From Pigoraptor chileana (lineage: Eukaryota; Opisthokonta; Filasterea), in the NCBI GenBank assembly GCA_943704495.1, contig CALSCR010001892.1, positions 1 to 47,234 of the forward strand: a DNA stretch of 47,234 nt. Reading direction: 5' to 3'. The notes below the pieces were generated by a model, which saw nothing but the letters and a program-made list of their open reading frames with translations, ran no database searches and was not told the DNA's origin. A program made the translations under genes and the position numbers. Each line of letters starts with the position of its first letter. Within the stretch, counting starts at the first letter, position 1. Shown here in pieces: positions 11,601 to 23,900 of the stretch.

Positions 11601-13730
11601 ACACACACACACCCTTGTCTTCAATGTTATTGCCAGAGAGGTCAATTCCCTGGAGGTTCAGCCCAATGTTTGAGGTGAGGCTGTCGGTCAGGGCCTGCAC
11701 AAACCCCGAGTTGATGTTCACCGACGAAATAATCTGCGGCGTAGAACGCACACGAATACCAAAATTCAGACATAGCAACCGCAGGAACAAGGACACACAG
11801 GCTGACAAGCACTCAACGAGAGAAACATGTCACATGGTAAGCGTTACATGCCCACATATGCGAAGGACAGAAGCAACTACAACTACAAGAAAATAACAAA
11901 CAACAATTAGCAACAACAGCGGCAAGGTGCGGCAGCCCACAATTTCTTCGAGAGTTCGCGACTTCTTTGCAAGCTCAACAATGGCCCCGAGGGCGTCCGA
12001 GCCAATGCGAGTGTCGCGCACTGAAATCTTCGTGAACCACGAGTTGAATGTAAGCGCCTGAATGATGGGAATAGCCTCCCTGGGGACGACACGGGCACGT
12101 GGGGTTGGGTAGGGTTGGGAGGACAAGGGTTAGGGGGGTGTCTGGGGCTACGTTAAAACAGCAACGAAAGCGTGGATTCTGTTTTGCGTTCTGAGGGCAC
12201 GCAGCTATGCGAGGCGCACAATCGACAATCCTGGCCAAATACTCACTTTCCCTCAATATTCCCGACGTCGTTGAGTGCAAATTCCTTTGTGTTGTTCTGC
12301 GCGTAAATGTTGTCAATGTCCCACACGATCTCGTGGTTAATGGGCACGCCGAGCAAATCGCAGTAGCCGACGTAGCTCCGGGAATAGCTTCCGCACGGCG
12401 ACGGCGCCACTCCGACAACGACATCATGCATCAGAACAAGGTCGCCGCTGAAAAGACACACGGTCGCGTGTTGCGTCGGCAAAAATTAGCCACAAAAGGA
12501 TATCAGTCCAGGTAGTAAATAAGTATACAATACATATACATAAACAAGAGTGTAATCCCCGACGGTGGTACACCACATGGATACACGCACGCCGCACACA
12601 TACACATCTTGTGTCATGAAAGCAATGAACGCCAGACTAGAATGAGCGATTGAAAGAAGCCAGCCAATATGCTTAATGGCGAGCAGTGTGCTCCGTCACA
12701 ACGGACAGAAAAAGTACTTTTGGGTGGATACACACACACACACACACACACACTAGGCACAAAAAACAATCACTGGGGCACATAGATACACACCGGCTGT
12801 TCGGCTGAAAATCGTACTTGAGCAGCGCCTCCACCGCGAGAGGGAAGCTGATCTTCATGGCTGCGCGCGTGCACGCAATCGCATTGATCACAGTGTCCGG
12901 CGACGTCTTGAAGAAGACGGTGCGGTCGCCACGGCACTTGTAGCAGACCTATCGCACGTGCATGCAGCAGGCGCACCGGCCACAATACAGACCACACAAT
13001 TCAGCAGTGAGACACGGAATGCACCAGCCACGAATCTACGCCAGATCCATGTTCGCATGCGGTGACCACACTCGAAAGGCAGGTTCCTCCACAGTTTTGC
13101 GGCGTGGCAGCGCAATCAATGACACCCCACATCGGCATGGTGATGCACTAACCTCATCTTCAGCGAGGCTTTGCACTAGGTACACATCGAGGAGATGGAC
13201 CGACAACTCGACCTGTTGGAAAACGCACACGCGGGGCACTTGCTCAGCAAATGCACAAACAAATAATGCGCAACGACACTCACATATTGCAGGCAAATGG
13301 CATCCAGCAGCCAGTATTCTTACCTTGCACGGTTTTCCAATCGAAAAGACCATGATGCGTGTGGCAGTGATGACCTGTAAAGGAAGACACAATTGGTGAG
13401 GATGCGTTTCTCCCTTAGCAAGCAGTGCCTACAGAACGTACATCCTGTAACCATACGCACCACTGCCTTGTCTTCTCCACGGCCCTTCACAAACAATTTG
13501 ACAACAGCATCAAAGAAGATGTCGGGCCCGGCTGCCTTACGGACGGTCTCTGTAATGTCAAATGAAAGTCAGAATGGCGTCCATGGAGATGAAGTCAAGG
13601 AGTCCAATTTAAATCCGTACTAAGCATAGAAATAACACAATGACAATAATGGCACGGCCTCTGAAAGAGGCTGCTTGCAAGGGCGGATACCGACAATCTC
13701 GGGCCCGAGACTGTTGACCGTGGGAGCGCT
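5606..13730 (-). CDS. CARMIL: CARMIL: leucine-rich-repeat capping-protein regulator, 19 exons read (initiator exon unresolved)
   Basis: Exons are complement(13691..13730, 13461..13549, 13324..13374, 13153..13212, 12794..12948, 12247..12447, 11941..12079, 11613..11733, 11367..11453, 11092..11205, 10625..10803, 10311..10469, 10019..10117, 9638..9731, 9106..9379, 8737..8923, 6134..8572, 5854..5970, 5606..5638), all in phase, giving 1545 residues. About residues 1-130 match the CARMIL PH-like domain (IVETVRKAAG...RIMVFSIGKPCKV). WDIDNIYAQNNTKEF and the following exons form the LRR solenoid, to about residue 620 (LADCKLKTD, DVTGNGFGDKGAGALAKAL). Then come the helical cap and dimerisation region. 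The tail has a CPI-like capping-protein motif (AVTKERPK, 7270-7324), a 90-residue K/E/R helix, Ala-Pro repeats and proline-rich C-terminal motifs. The family binds capping protein and promotes barbed-end growth at membranes. The exon carrying the start Met lies upstream and I could not fix it. Confidence 0.93.
5713..5794 (+). repeat. Dispersed intronic element, copy 1
   Basis: Lies in the last CARMIL intron (5639-5853). It has the shared core GTCAGTGTCTTAGGCGC followed by CCATGGACTCC, preceded by GATGTAGGATT and followed by a GA-rich tail. The same element recurs in four cyclase introns. The plus-strand reading used here is antisense to the host gene. Confidence 0.8.
6846..7116 (-). repeat. 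Coding K/E/R repeat (predicted single alpha-helix) in CARMIL
   Basis: About 90 residues consist almost wholly of K, E, R and D in a KEKEEKERK-like rhythm. This is the pattern of ER/K single alpha-helices. The DNA is a CTCCTTCTC-type purine/pyrimidine tract. Confidence 0.8.
7517..7781 (-). repeat. Two in-frame GGGTGC hexanucleotide arrays in CARMIL (Ala-Pro repeats)
   Basis: Arrays at 7517-7577 and 7750-7781 encode alternating Ala and Pro. A shorter relative lies at 7172-7192. Such arrays change length in codon pairs, so tail length probably varies between alleles. Confidence 0.85.
8574..8624. repeat. TG/CA microsatellite forming a CARMIL 3' splice site
   Basis: On the coding strand the CA repeat runs directly into the CACAG acceptor of the exon that begins at 8572. 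Further imperfect CA/CATA repeats extend to about 8670. Confidence 0.9.
10831..10872 (+). repeat. Decayed copy of the dispersed intronic element
   Basis: ATTCAAGTCAGTCTCTTGAGC in the CARMIL intron 10804-11091 matches the first half of the element core. The second half is not preserved. Confidence 0.4.
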
Positions 13731-14280
13731 CTGCGAATAACAGAAACAACAATTGGGTCACAATGAGACAATGCGTGGGTGCGCACGTGCAGGAGTTGTC
13801 ACCTATGCGTGCATGTGTGCATGCGTGTGGGCGTGCGTGTGTGCTTGTGCTGCACAGTGAACCATGCAAACACTCCTCGACATGCATGAAGGGGATCGGC
13901 GTGTGAACACGAGAACAGACCATTTTTGCACACGGATAGCCTTGCGCACTCGAGAAACAAAGCGGACCCGCAGGATGCAAAGTACCCCCGTGTGTGTGAG
14001 TGGGCGTGCGGTAAATAGTTGGCAAACCAACACAACCGCCGTCTGAGAGTAACTAAAAGTAAACAAAAGCTACAGTGCGGCACATAACGAACAACGCATC
14101 CCCCGTATGGCGCTACTAAAATGCTCTGCTTGCACACAACACAGTGGGACTTTGAAAAAAATCTTTGTAAACCGGCCGAGAGCATTAATTTGAAACGGAG
14201 TTCAGCTCTTTGCATCGTTTTGGGGGTCACATTTCAAATAACCGTTTGTTTACACTTTGGAGTTTGACAGAGTTTACTCC

Positions 14281-14340
14281 GGCTATCCCGCGGATCAGGG
14301 AAAGTGAAGGATATCCCGGTGAGTACGCCTGGATATCCCG
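14281..14340. repeat. Three spaced copies of a GGATATCCCG motif
   Basis: Copies at 14281-14290 (one mismatch), 14309-14318 and 14331-14340, each containing or nearly containing the GGATATCC palindrome. Position in a divergent promoter suggests a factor-binding cluster; this is inferred only. Confidence 0.5.
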
Positions 14341-14441
14341 GTGGCATCGGTGCATAATTTGACTATTATCGGTTTTGGGCCAATTTTTGTGCCATTTTCA
14401 AATTAATTGGCGCCGATTGAGAACCCGCCATTCCGACAGCG

Positions 14442-14455
14442 GTTGTCATGGACAC
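14442..14455 (+). promoter_or_regulatory. X-box-like motif upstream of dynein
   Basis: GTTGTCATGGACAC matches 13 of 14 positions of the ciliary X-box RYYNYYATRRNRAC bound by RFX factors in animals. It lies about 450 bp before the ATG of an axonemal dynein gene. Confidence 0.4.
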
Positions 14456-14507
14456 CTCGACGATGAAACAAACTGAGACAAACGAAAATTGCCCAACACG
14501 CTCCCTT

Positions 14508-14555
14508 CCCACACGCACACACACACACACACACACACGCACACACACACACACA

Positions 14556-14588
<33 letters not shown>
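14508..14588. repeat. (CA)n microsatellite in the CARMIL/dynein spacer
   Basis: CA repeats interrupted by CACGCA and CAGA variants, between the X-box-like motif and the dynein leader. Confidence 0.9.
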
Positions 14589-14591
<3 letters not shown>

Positions 14592-14728
14592 TGTTAAAAA
14601 ATAGGAGCATTCTTCCATAAATCCATTACCAACCATCACTATATTTTTTTGCCCGTCATTTTGAGTAAATCGGCGGTGTCTGCTTTTTTATTGTGGGCTA
14701 GGTGCACAACCGCGTAGTGCGGTGCGCT

Positions 14729-14738
14729 ATATATATTG
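14729..14738 (+). promoter_or_regulatory. TATA-like sequence upstream of dynein
   Basis: TATATATATT about 170 bp before the dynein ATG. It could place transcription start near 14760. There is no other support. Confidence 0.35.
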
Positions 14739-14906
14739 GCTCCTGAGATCAATTCTGCCGGGAGAGGCGCGAGACGAAACGACTGTGCATTCTTAGTATT
14801 GCGACGAACGAAGAAAAGAGAAACGAGAAAGAGAGGGAATTCGTCGCCCTCTTTGTATCCCACACATAACGCGTTAGCGGTGTCAGCCTGTGCGGATCGT
14901 TGGACG

Positions 14907-17900
14907 ATGGCCAACGAGGGAGATGCCGGTCGCGATGGCGACTGGGAAGACCCACGCGTGGGCTTCCTTGAGCGCTTCTACCTCAAGTCGACAAAGCTCA
15001 AGGACGACAAGTGGAAGAAGATGCTCTCAATTGAAGACAACAAGTGCGTAATGTTTGTTGCGCAAACAATTGCATTGGCTTGTGTTCGCTCTGGTTTTTT
15101 TTTGGTTTTTTTCTGAGGTTTTGCACGTATCTTAACACTCGCTCCTTGTGCACGCGCACGCAGGCTTATGATCATCAACTTTCTCGAGAAGGCAGATCAC
15201 GGGTTTATTCTGTTTGCGCAAAACGCGCGCGACGACATTGTACCGTCGTTTGATCCCCCGGCGAGCCTCAAGAAGAAGTCTGTGTACTTTGTGAAGCGGA
15301 AGCTGGACCAGCAGGAGCCTCTGAAGGCCGCCACGATGAAGAGGGACCTCATCTACGGCGATCTGTCATATTCGCCCCTTGAGCATCTGTCGGCGGTGGT
15401 GGATGACGTGTACCTCCCCATGCTGATGAACCAGCGCAACCACACAAAATGGCCCGCAGTCGTCGCGCAGGACGTTCTCCGCCACATCCACAGGCTTAAG
15501 AGCTCGGTCTATGTTGTCGCCGGACAGGTCAAGGTGCGTCTTGCTTGTTCTCATTGCTTTGTCTTTGCCCGTTTAGTATCTATTCTATTCTGTATTTCTC
15601 ACCCACACGTGCGTTACTAGGTGCTTGAATTATGTGCTGATGTGTTTATGCTTTCTATGTGTGTGTGTGCGTGCTTGTGCAGGGCAAGACGCTTCTTCCT
15701 CTTCCGGTGGGCACAGAGTCCGACACTAACATCGACAAGAACCTTGTCCACGCCATTGAGTCTGCGATCATTGACTGGACGCACCAGATTCGCGATGTGC
15801 TCAAGAGCAACTCCGCCGCGCCCCTCCTCGAGGGACACAATCCCGGCCCTCTTGTCGAGCTCGACTTTTGGGCGGCCAAGGCGGCGAATCTGCAATGCAT
15901 CTACGACCAGCTGCGCAACGACAAGATCATGAAGATGGCCAAGGTGCTCGAGAAGAGCAAGAGCAGCTACTATCCTGCATTCAAGCGCATTTTCGAGGAG
16001 GTCGTTGCGGCGCTTATGGAGGCGAAGGATATCAACATTCACCTCAAGCCCCTGCGCCCGATTCTGGAGCGCATGAACGAGGCCGAGGACTTCAAGGAGA
16101 TGAGCGCGCTGTTTGGGCCTCTAATGCACACGCTCAGCCTCATCTGGCAGCACTCGAAGTTCTACAACACTCCCACACGCCTCATCGTCCTCCTCCAGGA
16201 GGTCTGCAACGAGATGATCGAGCACGCGCGCTCGTATCTTGAGCCCGAGAACATTTTCAAGCTCGAGCCCGATGATGCGAAGGATCGCGTTGAGACAACG
16301 CTATCGATCTTTGATGCGTTTTACGGCGTTTACCACGACTACAAGGCGCGGATCAACCAGAAGTCGAAGGAGTCTGCCGCTGCGGCGGCGAGCTCGTCGA
16401 ACGGAGCGACTGCTGAGCCGACGGTGCGCCCGTGGGTGTTTGAGGACAAAATGGTCTTTGTTCGCCTCGAGAAGTTCCAGGACCGCATCCGCAAGGTGCT
16501 TGACTTTTTCGCGACGGGCCTCGAGTTCATCAAGCTGGAGAAGGTTGAGATTGGCGGCGTGAAGGGCAAGCAGCTGAGCAACCAGCTGCAGCAGATCTTC
16601 AAGGAGTTTGAGAGCAACTGGCAGGCCTTCTCCACGCGCACCTACGACCCGCTCGACCCCAACATCCCCGACTTTGAAGATGACTTCGATGTGTTCTCCC
16701 TCAAGATTCGGGATCTTGATCGGCGTCTCGCGAGTGTTATATCGCAGGGATTTGATGACTGCGCCGTCGTGGAGTCTGTCTTCAAGCTCTTTGACAGCTT
16801 TGCGGGGCTTCTCGACCGCCAGGTGATCCGCGCGGACATTGAGCAGAAGTACACGCGGCTGCTGTCGATGTTCAGCGGCGAGATGGACGATGTGAAGGCC
16901 ATCTTCAACGCCCAGAAGACGAACCCGCCCGTCCACAAGAACCAGCCGACCGTTGCCGGCTCGCTCTCGTGGTCGCACGAGCTGCGCAACCGCATTGATG
17001 GACCCATGCGCAAGCTCAAGGAGCTCAAGTCGGACGTCTTGGCGTCGGCGGAGGCGGAGGCCGTCTCTGAAAAGTTTAACGAAATGACGGCGTGCCTCAA
17101 CCAGTTTGACGACACAATCTACAATGCGTGGTCGGAGACTGTCGGCGTCGAGAGCCAGAAGAACCTGCAGCGCCCGCTCCTTGTGCGCGAGGGCGCCAAC
17201 CTCCTCACCGTCAACTTTGACTCTCAGCTTGTGGCACTCCTGCGCGAGGTCAAATACCTCGAGTCTCTCGGTAAGGGCAACATTCCGCAGTCGGCCGCGG
17301 CCATCTTCGCAAAGTCGGAGACCTTTCGCCAGTATGTTGGCAATCTCGATCTGATGGTGAAGCAATACAACCGAATCCGCGAGACGGTGATTGATGTTGA
17401 GGCGCCGCTGATCGAGAGCCGCCTGAAGGCGATCGACGAGCAACTGAAGCGCGGTCTGTCTGAGCTCAACTGGAATTCGGAGGGCATTCAAGAGTACATT
17501 GCGACGACCAAGGGCGCTGTGGAAGAGCTGTCGCAGCGTCTGCAGAAGGCCAAGAGCAACGTCGAGGAAATTGACGTCATCATGGCCAACTGGTACAAGG
17601 CGCCCCTCATTGAACGCGCGGGAAAGAAGGGCCTGCTCAACGTTGCGGAGAAGGAGGCAAAGCTCGCCGTCCGATACGATGAGATCCGCGCGGGTGGTCA
17701 GCGCATCCACGCGCTCCTCCGCGAGTCGTGCACGTCTCTTGAGGCCACCGAGGGCTCGTCCGAGTGGCACGCGTACGCCGAGTACGTCGATGACCTCGTT
17801 GTGGAGGGATTCTTCAAGACGATCCACTGCTCGCTGCTCTATCTGCTGCAGAACATGGACGCTGAGTTTCTCAAGTCGAACGAGCTTCCCGCCCTCATGG

Positions 17901-20900
17901 AGGCGCGCTTTGAGCTGATTCCACCGCACATGATTTTCACGCCGTCAATGGACGACGACCACGATTCGTCGGTCATGGCGATCATCGAGACGATCCTCCG
18001 CGATGTTTACCGCGCAGCTACGCTCGTTCCCCGCCTGGCCAGCCACTCTGTCCTCCCCGACTACTCGCGCGACATGGACGAGATGGTGGACCTGACGGAC
18101 ATGAAGTCCGAGCTTCTCGACAGCGTCAACGGTGTCATGAACTCGTGCATCGAGTACCGCAACTCTTTTGACGTGTATGCGTACCTCTGGACGGACGACC
18201 GCCAGGACTTTTTGGCACAGTTTCTCAAGTACGGCAAGGTGCCGACCCCCGAAGAGATTGAGGCCGCCGGCGAGGAGGGCATCAAGCCGACTCCGCCGAC
18301 GCTCGAGCAGTACAAGCGCCAGATTGACACGTATGAGAAGATCTACACGAAGATCCAGGCGATGAACGGGCTTGCGGCGTTTGATGGGTGGTTCCGTGTG
18401 GACGCGAAGCCCTTCAAGGCGACGCTGTCCAACATTGTCAAGAAGTGGAGCTACATGTTCATCCACCACCAGATGGACCACGTGACCAACACGCTGTCGG
18501 ATCTGTCCAAGTTCATCAAGGACGTCACTGCCGGTCTGTCGCATCCGGTGGTCGAGGGCGACCTCCCCGGACTCGTCGATGTGATGGGCCTGCTGCTTGC
18601 CGTCCGCGAGCGCACGTCCAACACGGACGAGATATTTGAGCCCCTGAAGCAGACCGTGACGCTCCTCAAGACGTACGACGTCGACATGAACGAGGAGGTG
18701 CACAACCTGCTTGCGGAGCTCCCCGATCACTGGGCCAACCTCAAGAAGACGGCCACGTCGATCAAGCACGAGGTCGCCCCGCTGCAGGCAAACGAGGTGG
18801 CCGCGCTCATGAAGAAGTGCGCCCAGTTTGAGCTGCGCAACTTTGACTTTCGCGAGCACTTTACCCGCTCTGCGCCGTTCAAGTACGACATTCCGATTCC
18901 GCAAGCGTACCGCTCGCTCGATCGCGCACACCGGCAGACGACGGCGATGGAGGAGGAGCTGAAGCAGCTGGAGCAGTCTGCGTCGCTCTTTGAGGTTGCC
19001 TTGCCCGAGTACAAGCAGCTGCGCACCTGCCGCAAGGAGATCTCGCTTCTCAAGGTGCTGTGGGACATGATTGGCCTCGTCACGTACTTGTTTGACGACT
19101 GGCGGACGACGCTCTGGCGCGCAATCAATGTCGAGGCGATGGAGCTCGAGTCGAAGAAGTTTGTCAAGGACATTCGCGCGCTTGACAAGGAAGTGCGTGC
19201 GTGGGATGCTTTTCTTGGGCTCGACTCCACGGTGAAGAACATGATCACCTCGCTTCGTGCCGTCGGCGAGCTGCAAAACCCCGCCATTCGCGAGCGTCAC
19301 TGGCAACAGCTGATGCACGCGACCAAGGTGAAGTTTTCCATGTCGGACGAAACGTGCCTCAACGACCTGCTGGCCCTCAACCTGCACAACTTTGAGGACG
19401 AGGTGCGCTCGATTGTGGATCGTGCAACCAAGGAGTTGAGCATGGAGAAGATTCTGTCTGAGCTCGACAAGACGTGGTCTCAGATGGAGTTTGACTACGA
19501 GAAGCACCCGCGCACGGGCCTGTCGCTCATCCGCTCGTCCGAGGAGCTCGTTGAGACGCTCGAGGACAACCAGGTCGTCATGCAGAATCTGATGACGTCC
19601 AAGTACGTGGCGCACTTTTTGGAGCAGGTCAGCCGGTGGCAGCGCACGCTTTCCACCGTCGACTCTGTCATTACAATCTGGTTTGAGGTGCAGCGCACGT
19701 GGTCGCATCTGGAGTCGATCTTTATTGGCAGCGAGGACATCCGCAACCAGCTGCCGGAGGACTCGAAGCGCTTTGACGGCATTGATTCGGACTGGAAGGA
19801 GCTGATGGGCAGTGCGGAGAAGACGCCAAACGTCGTGGAGGCGTGCTGTAAGAAGGGCCTCTTTGAGATGCTCGAGGGCATGCAGGCCCGCCTCGCCCTC
19901 TGCGAGAAGGCGCTGGCCGAGTACCTGGAGACGAAGCGTCTTGCTTTCCCCCGCTTCTACTTCGTGTCGTCGACGGATCTGCTCGACATTCTCTCCAAGG
20001 GCAACCAGCCCGAGGAGGTTGCCAAGCACCTCAGCAAGCTGTTTGACAACATGGCGCAGCTCAAGTTTGAGACGGACGCCGATGGCAAGACTACGAAGCG
20101 CGCTCTCGGCATGTACTCGAAGGAGAAGGAGTATGTCGAGTTTACCGAGCCGTGCGACTGCAGCGGGCAGGTCGAGCGCTGGCTCAGCCTGTTGATGAAG
20201 ACAATGAGGGCGACGCTGCGAAGCATTCTCACCGAGGCCGTCGTTACGTACGAGGAGAAGCCCCGTGAGCAGTGGATTTTCGACTACGCCGGGCAGATCT
20301 CCCTTGCCGGCACGCAGATTTGGTGGACGACCGAGGTCAACATTGGATTTGAGCGCCTTGAGGAAGGCTACGAGAATGCGCTGAAGGAGTACTATAAGAA
20401 GCAGGTGTCGCAGCTGACGACGCTGATCACGATGATCCAGGGTGAGATGACGCGCAACGACCGCCAGAAGATCATGACGGTCTGCACGATCGACGTGCAC
20501 GCGCGCGACATTGTGATGAAGCTGATCCAGGAGAAGGCCGAGTCTGCGCAGGCGTTTTCGTGGCAGAGCCAGCTTCGTCACCGCTGGGACGACGAGCAGC
20601 GCGACTGCTTTGCAAACATTTGCGACGCGCAGTTCCGCTACTGGTACGAGTACCTCGGCAACACTCCTCGCCTCGTCATTACTCCGCTCACCGACAGGTG
20701 CTACATCACTCTCACGCAGTCGCTCCACCTGGTCATGGGCGGCGCGCCCGCGGGCCCCGCCGGTACCGGCAAGACGGAGACGACCAAGGATCTTGGTCGC
20801 GCACTCGGCATGATGGTCTATGTGTTCAATTGCTCTGAGCAGATGGACTACAAGTCGTGCGGTGACATCTACAAGGGACTTGCACAGACTGGCGCGTGGG

Positions 20901-23900
20901 GCTGCTTTGACGAGTTCAACCGCATCTCGATCGAGGTGCTTTCCGTCGTCGCCGTCCAGGTCAAGTCGATCACGGACGGTCTCCGCGCAAAAAAGAAGCG
21001 CTTTATCTTCCAGGGCGAGGAAATCTCGCTCGAGTCGACGGTCGGCATCTTCATCACGATGAACCCTGGTTACGCGGGTCGCACAGAGCTTCCCGAAAAC
21101 ATCAAGGCGCTCTTCCGCCCGTGTGCGATGGTCGTCCCCGACTTTGAGCTCATTTGCGAAATCATGCTCATGGCGGAGGGCTTCATCGAGGCCAAGACGC
21201 TCGCGCGCAAGTTCGTCACTCTGTACGGACTCAACAAAGAGCTGCTGTCGAAGCAGGACCACTACGATTGGGGTCTCCGTGCCATCAAGTCTGTGCTTGT
21301 CGTTGCCGGCACGCTCAAGCGGTCCGAGCCCGATCTTCCCGAGGAGAATGTGCTCATGCGCGCCCTCCGCGACTTCAACTTGCCCAAGATTGTCTCTGAC
21401 GACGTGCCCGTCTTCATGGGTCTCATCGGAGACCTCTTCCCGAAGGTCGAGGTGCCCCGCAAGCGCGATCTCGAGTTTGAGGACCAGATCCGCGTCACCG
21501 TCTCTGAGCTGAAGCTGCAGCCCGAGGACAACTTTGTGCTCAAGGTAGTGCAGCTTGACGAGCTTCTTGCCGTGCGTCACTGCGTGTTCGTTCTCGGCGG
21601 CGCCGGCACTGGCAAGACGCAGGTGTGGAAGACCCTCGCCAAGACGTACACAAACATGGGGCGCAAGGCCGTGGTGCACGATCTGGACCCCAAGGCAGTC
21701 ACCAACGACGAGCTGTTTGGCTACATCAACCCCGCAACGCGCGAGTGGAAGGACGGCCTCTTCTCCACAATCATGCGCGAGATGGCGAGCATGTCTGGCG
21801 ACAATCCAAAGTGGATCCTCCTCGACGGAGACATTGATCCGATGTGGATCGAGTCGCTGAACACTGTGATGGACGACAACAAGGTGCTGACGCTTGCCTC
21901 AAACGAGCGCATTCCCCTCGTGGCGTCCATGCGCCTTGTCTTTGAGATTGGACACCTCAAGTACGCGACGCCCGCCACCGTCTCTCGTGCCGGCATTCTC
22001 TACCTCAACCCGACGGATCTCGGCTGGAATCCGTTTGTGCAGACATGGATCGACAAGCGCGAGGTGCAGGCAGAGAAGGCGAACTTGACGATTCTGTTTG
22101 ACAAGTACCTGCCTTCGTGCCTCGAGAAGCTGCGCACGGGCTTCAAGAAGATCACGCCGATGACGGACATTTCAATGGTCCAGACGCTGTGCTACCTGCT
22201 CGAGGGCCTGCTGACGGAGGCGAATGTGCCCCTCGGCTGCGACAAGGAGTGGTACGAAGTGTACTTTGTGTTTGCGGCCGTGTGGGCGTTTGGCGGCGCC
22301 ATGTTCCAGGACCAGCTGGTCGACTATCGCGTCGAGTTCAGCAAGTGGTGGCAGGCCGAGTTCCGCACAATCAAGTACCCGTCGGCCGGCACCGTCTTTG
22401 ACTACTGCATCGACCACGAGACAAAGAAGTTTGTCCCCTGGGCTGAGCGTGTCAACAAGTACGAGCACGATCCCGAGATGCCGCTGCAGTCGGTTCTCGT
22501 CGCCACGGCCGAGACGACGCGTCTGCGCTACTTTATGGACCTTCTGACGGACCGCAGGCGCCCCGTGCTGCTTGTCGGCAACGCCGGGTGCGGCAAGACT
22601 GTGCTTGTGCAGAACAAGATGTCGGATCTCGATGATGACACGATGGTTGTTAACATTCCGTTCAACCACTACACGACGTCTGCGATGCTCCAGGGTGTGC
22701 TCGAGAAGCCGCTCGAGAAGAAGGCCGGTCGCAACTACGGTCCGCCCGGATCCAAGCGGTTGATCTACTTTATCGACGACCTGAACATGCCCGAGGTCGA
22801 CGCGTACGGCACCGTGCAGCCGCACACGCTCATGCGACAGCATCTCGACTACAGCCATTGGTATGACCGCGCCAAGCTCTCGCTGAAGGAGATCCATAAC
22901 TGCCAGTACATTGCGTGCATGAACCCGACCGCCGGCTCGTTCACAATCAATCCCCGCCTCCAGCGCCACTTTGCCGTGTTTGCCGTCAGCTTCCCCGGCA
23001 TTGAGGCGTTGCAGCAGATCTACTCGAACATTCTCGCGGGACACATGCAGGGCTTCGTGCCCCAGGTCACCAAGATTGGCGACAAGCTCGTCACTGCGGC
23101 GCTTGCGTTCCACCACAAAGTGTCGAGCGTTTTCCTCCCGACCGCAGTCAAGTTCCACTACACGTTCAATCTGCGTGATCTGTCCAACATTTTCCAGGGC
23201 ATGCTGTTTTCTACCTCGGCGAACTTCAAGACACCCACGGAGCTCGTCCGCCTGTGGCTGCACGAGGCGTCGCGTGTGTACGGCGACAAGCTGATTGTGA
23301 ACAAGGACCAGGAGATTTTCGCGCAGCTGCAGGCCGACACGATCAAGAAGTACTTTGACGACATGGATATGGAGCGTCTGAAGGAGCAGCCGTGCATCTA
23401 CTGCCACTTTGCGACGGGCGTCGGCGAGCCCAAGTACCAGGCGGTCGAGGGCTGGCCGCGCCTCAAAAAGATTCTCGAGGAAGCGCTCGATGGTTACAAC
23501 GAGGTGAATGCTGCGATGAACCTTGTGCTGTTTGAGGATGCCATGCACCACGTGTGCCGCATCAACCGCATTCTGGAGAACCCCCGCGGCAACGCACTCC
23601 TCGTTGGTGTCGGCGGCAGCGGCAAGCAGTCGCTCGCACGCCTCGCCGCCTTCATCAGCGGCCTCGAGGTCTTCCAGATCACTCTGCGCAAGGGCTACGG
23701 CATTCCTGATCTCAAGACGGATCTGGCGGGGCTCTACACGAAGGCCGGGTTGAAGAATGTGGGCATGGTGTTTATGATGACGGACTCGCAGGTTGCGGAC
23801 GAGCGCTTCCTCGTGCTGATCAACGACCTCCTCGCCAGCGGTGAGATCCCAGAGCTGTTCCCCGACGACGAGGTGGAGAACATCATCAGCAGCATGCGCA

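Larger units (their letters stand above)
13731..14906. promoter_or_regulatory. Divergent upstream region CARMIL / dynein heavy chain
   Basis: This 1.18-kb head-to-head spacer should contain the unresolved first CARMIL exon, both promoters and both leaders. Other signals in it are listed separately. No further gene is visible. Confidence 0.5.

Noticed and set aside
17945-21679. Very long open frame on the minus strand opposite dynein (1244 codons), and others at 22172-24190 and 26843-28264
   Set aside because: They mirror the codon bias of the dynein exon, have no domain I recognise, and are rich in Leu/Arg/Val/His as expected of antisense frames.
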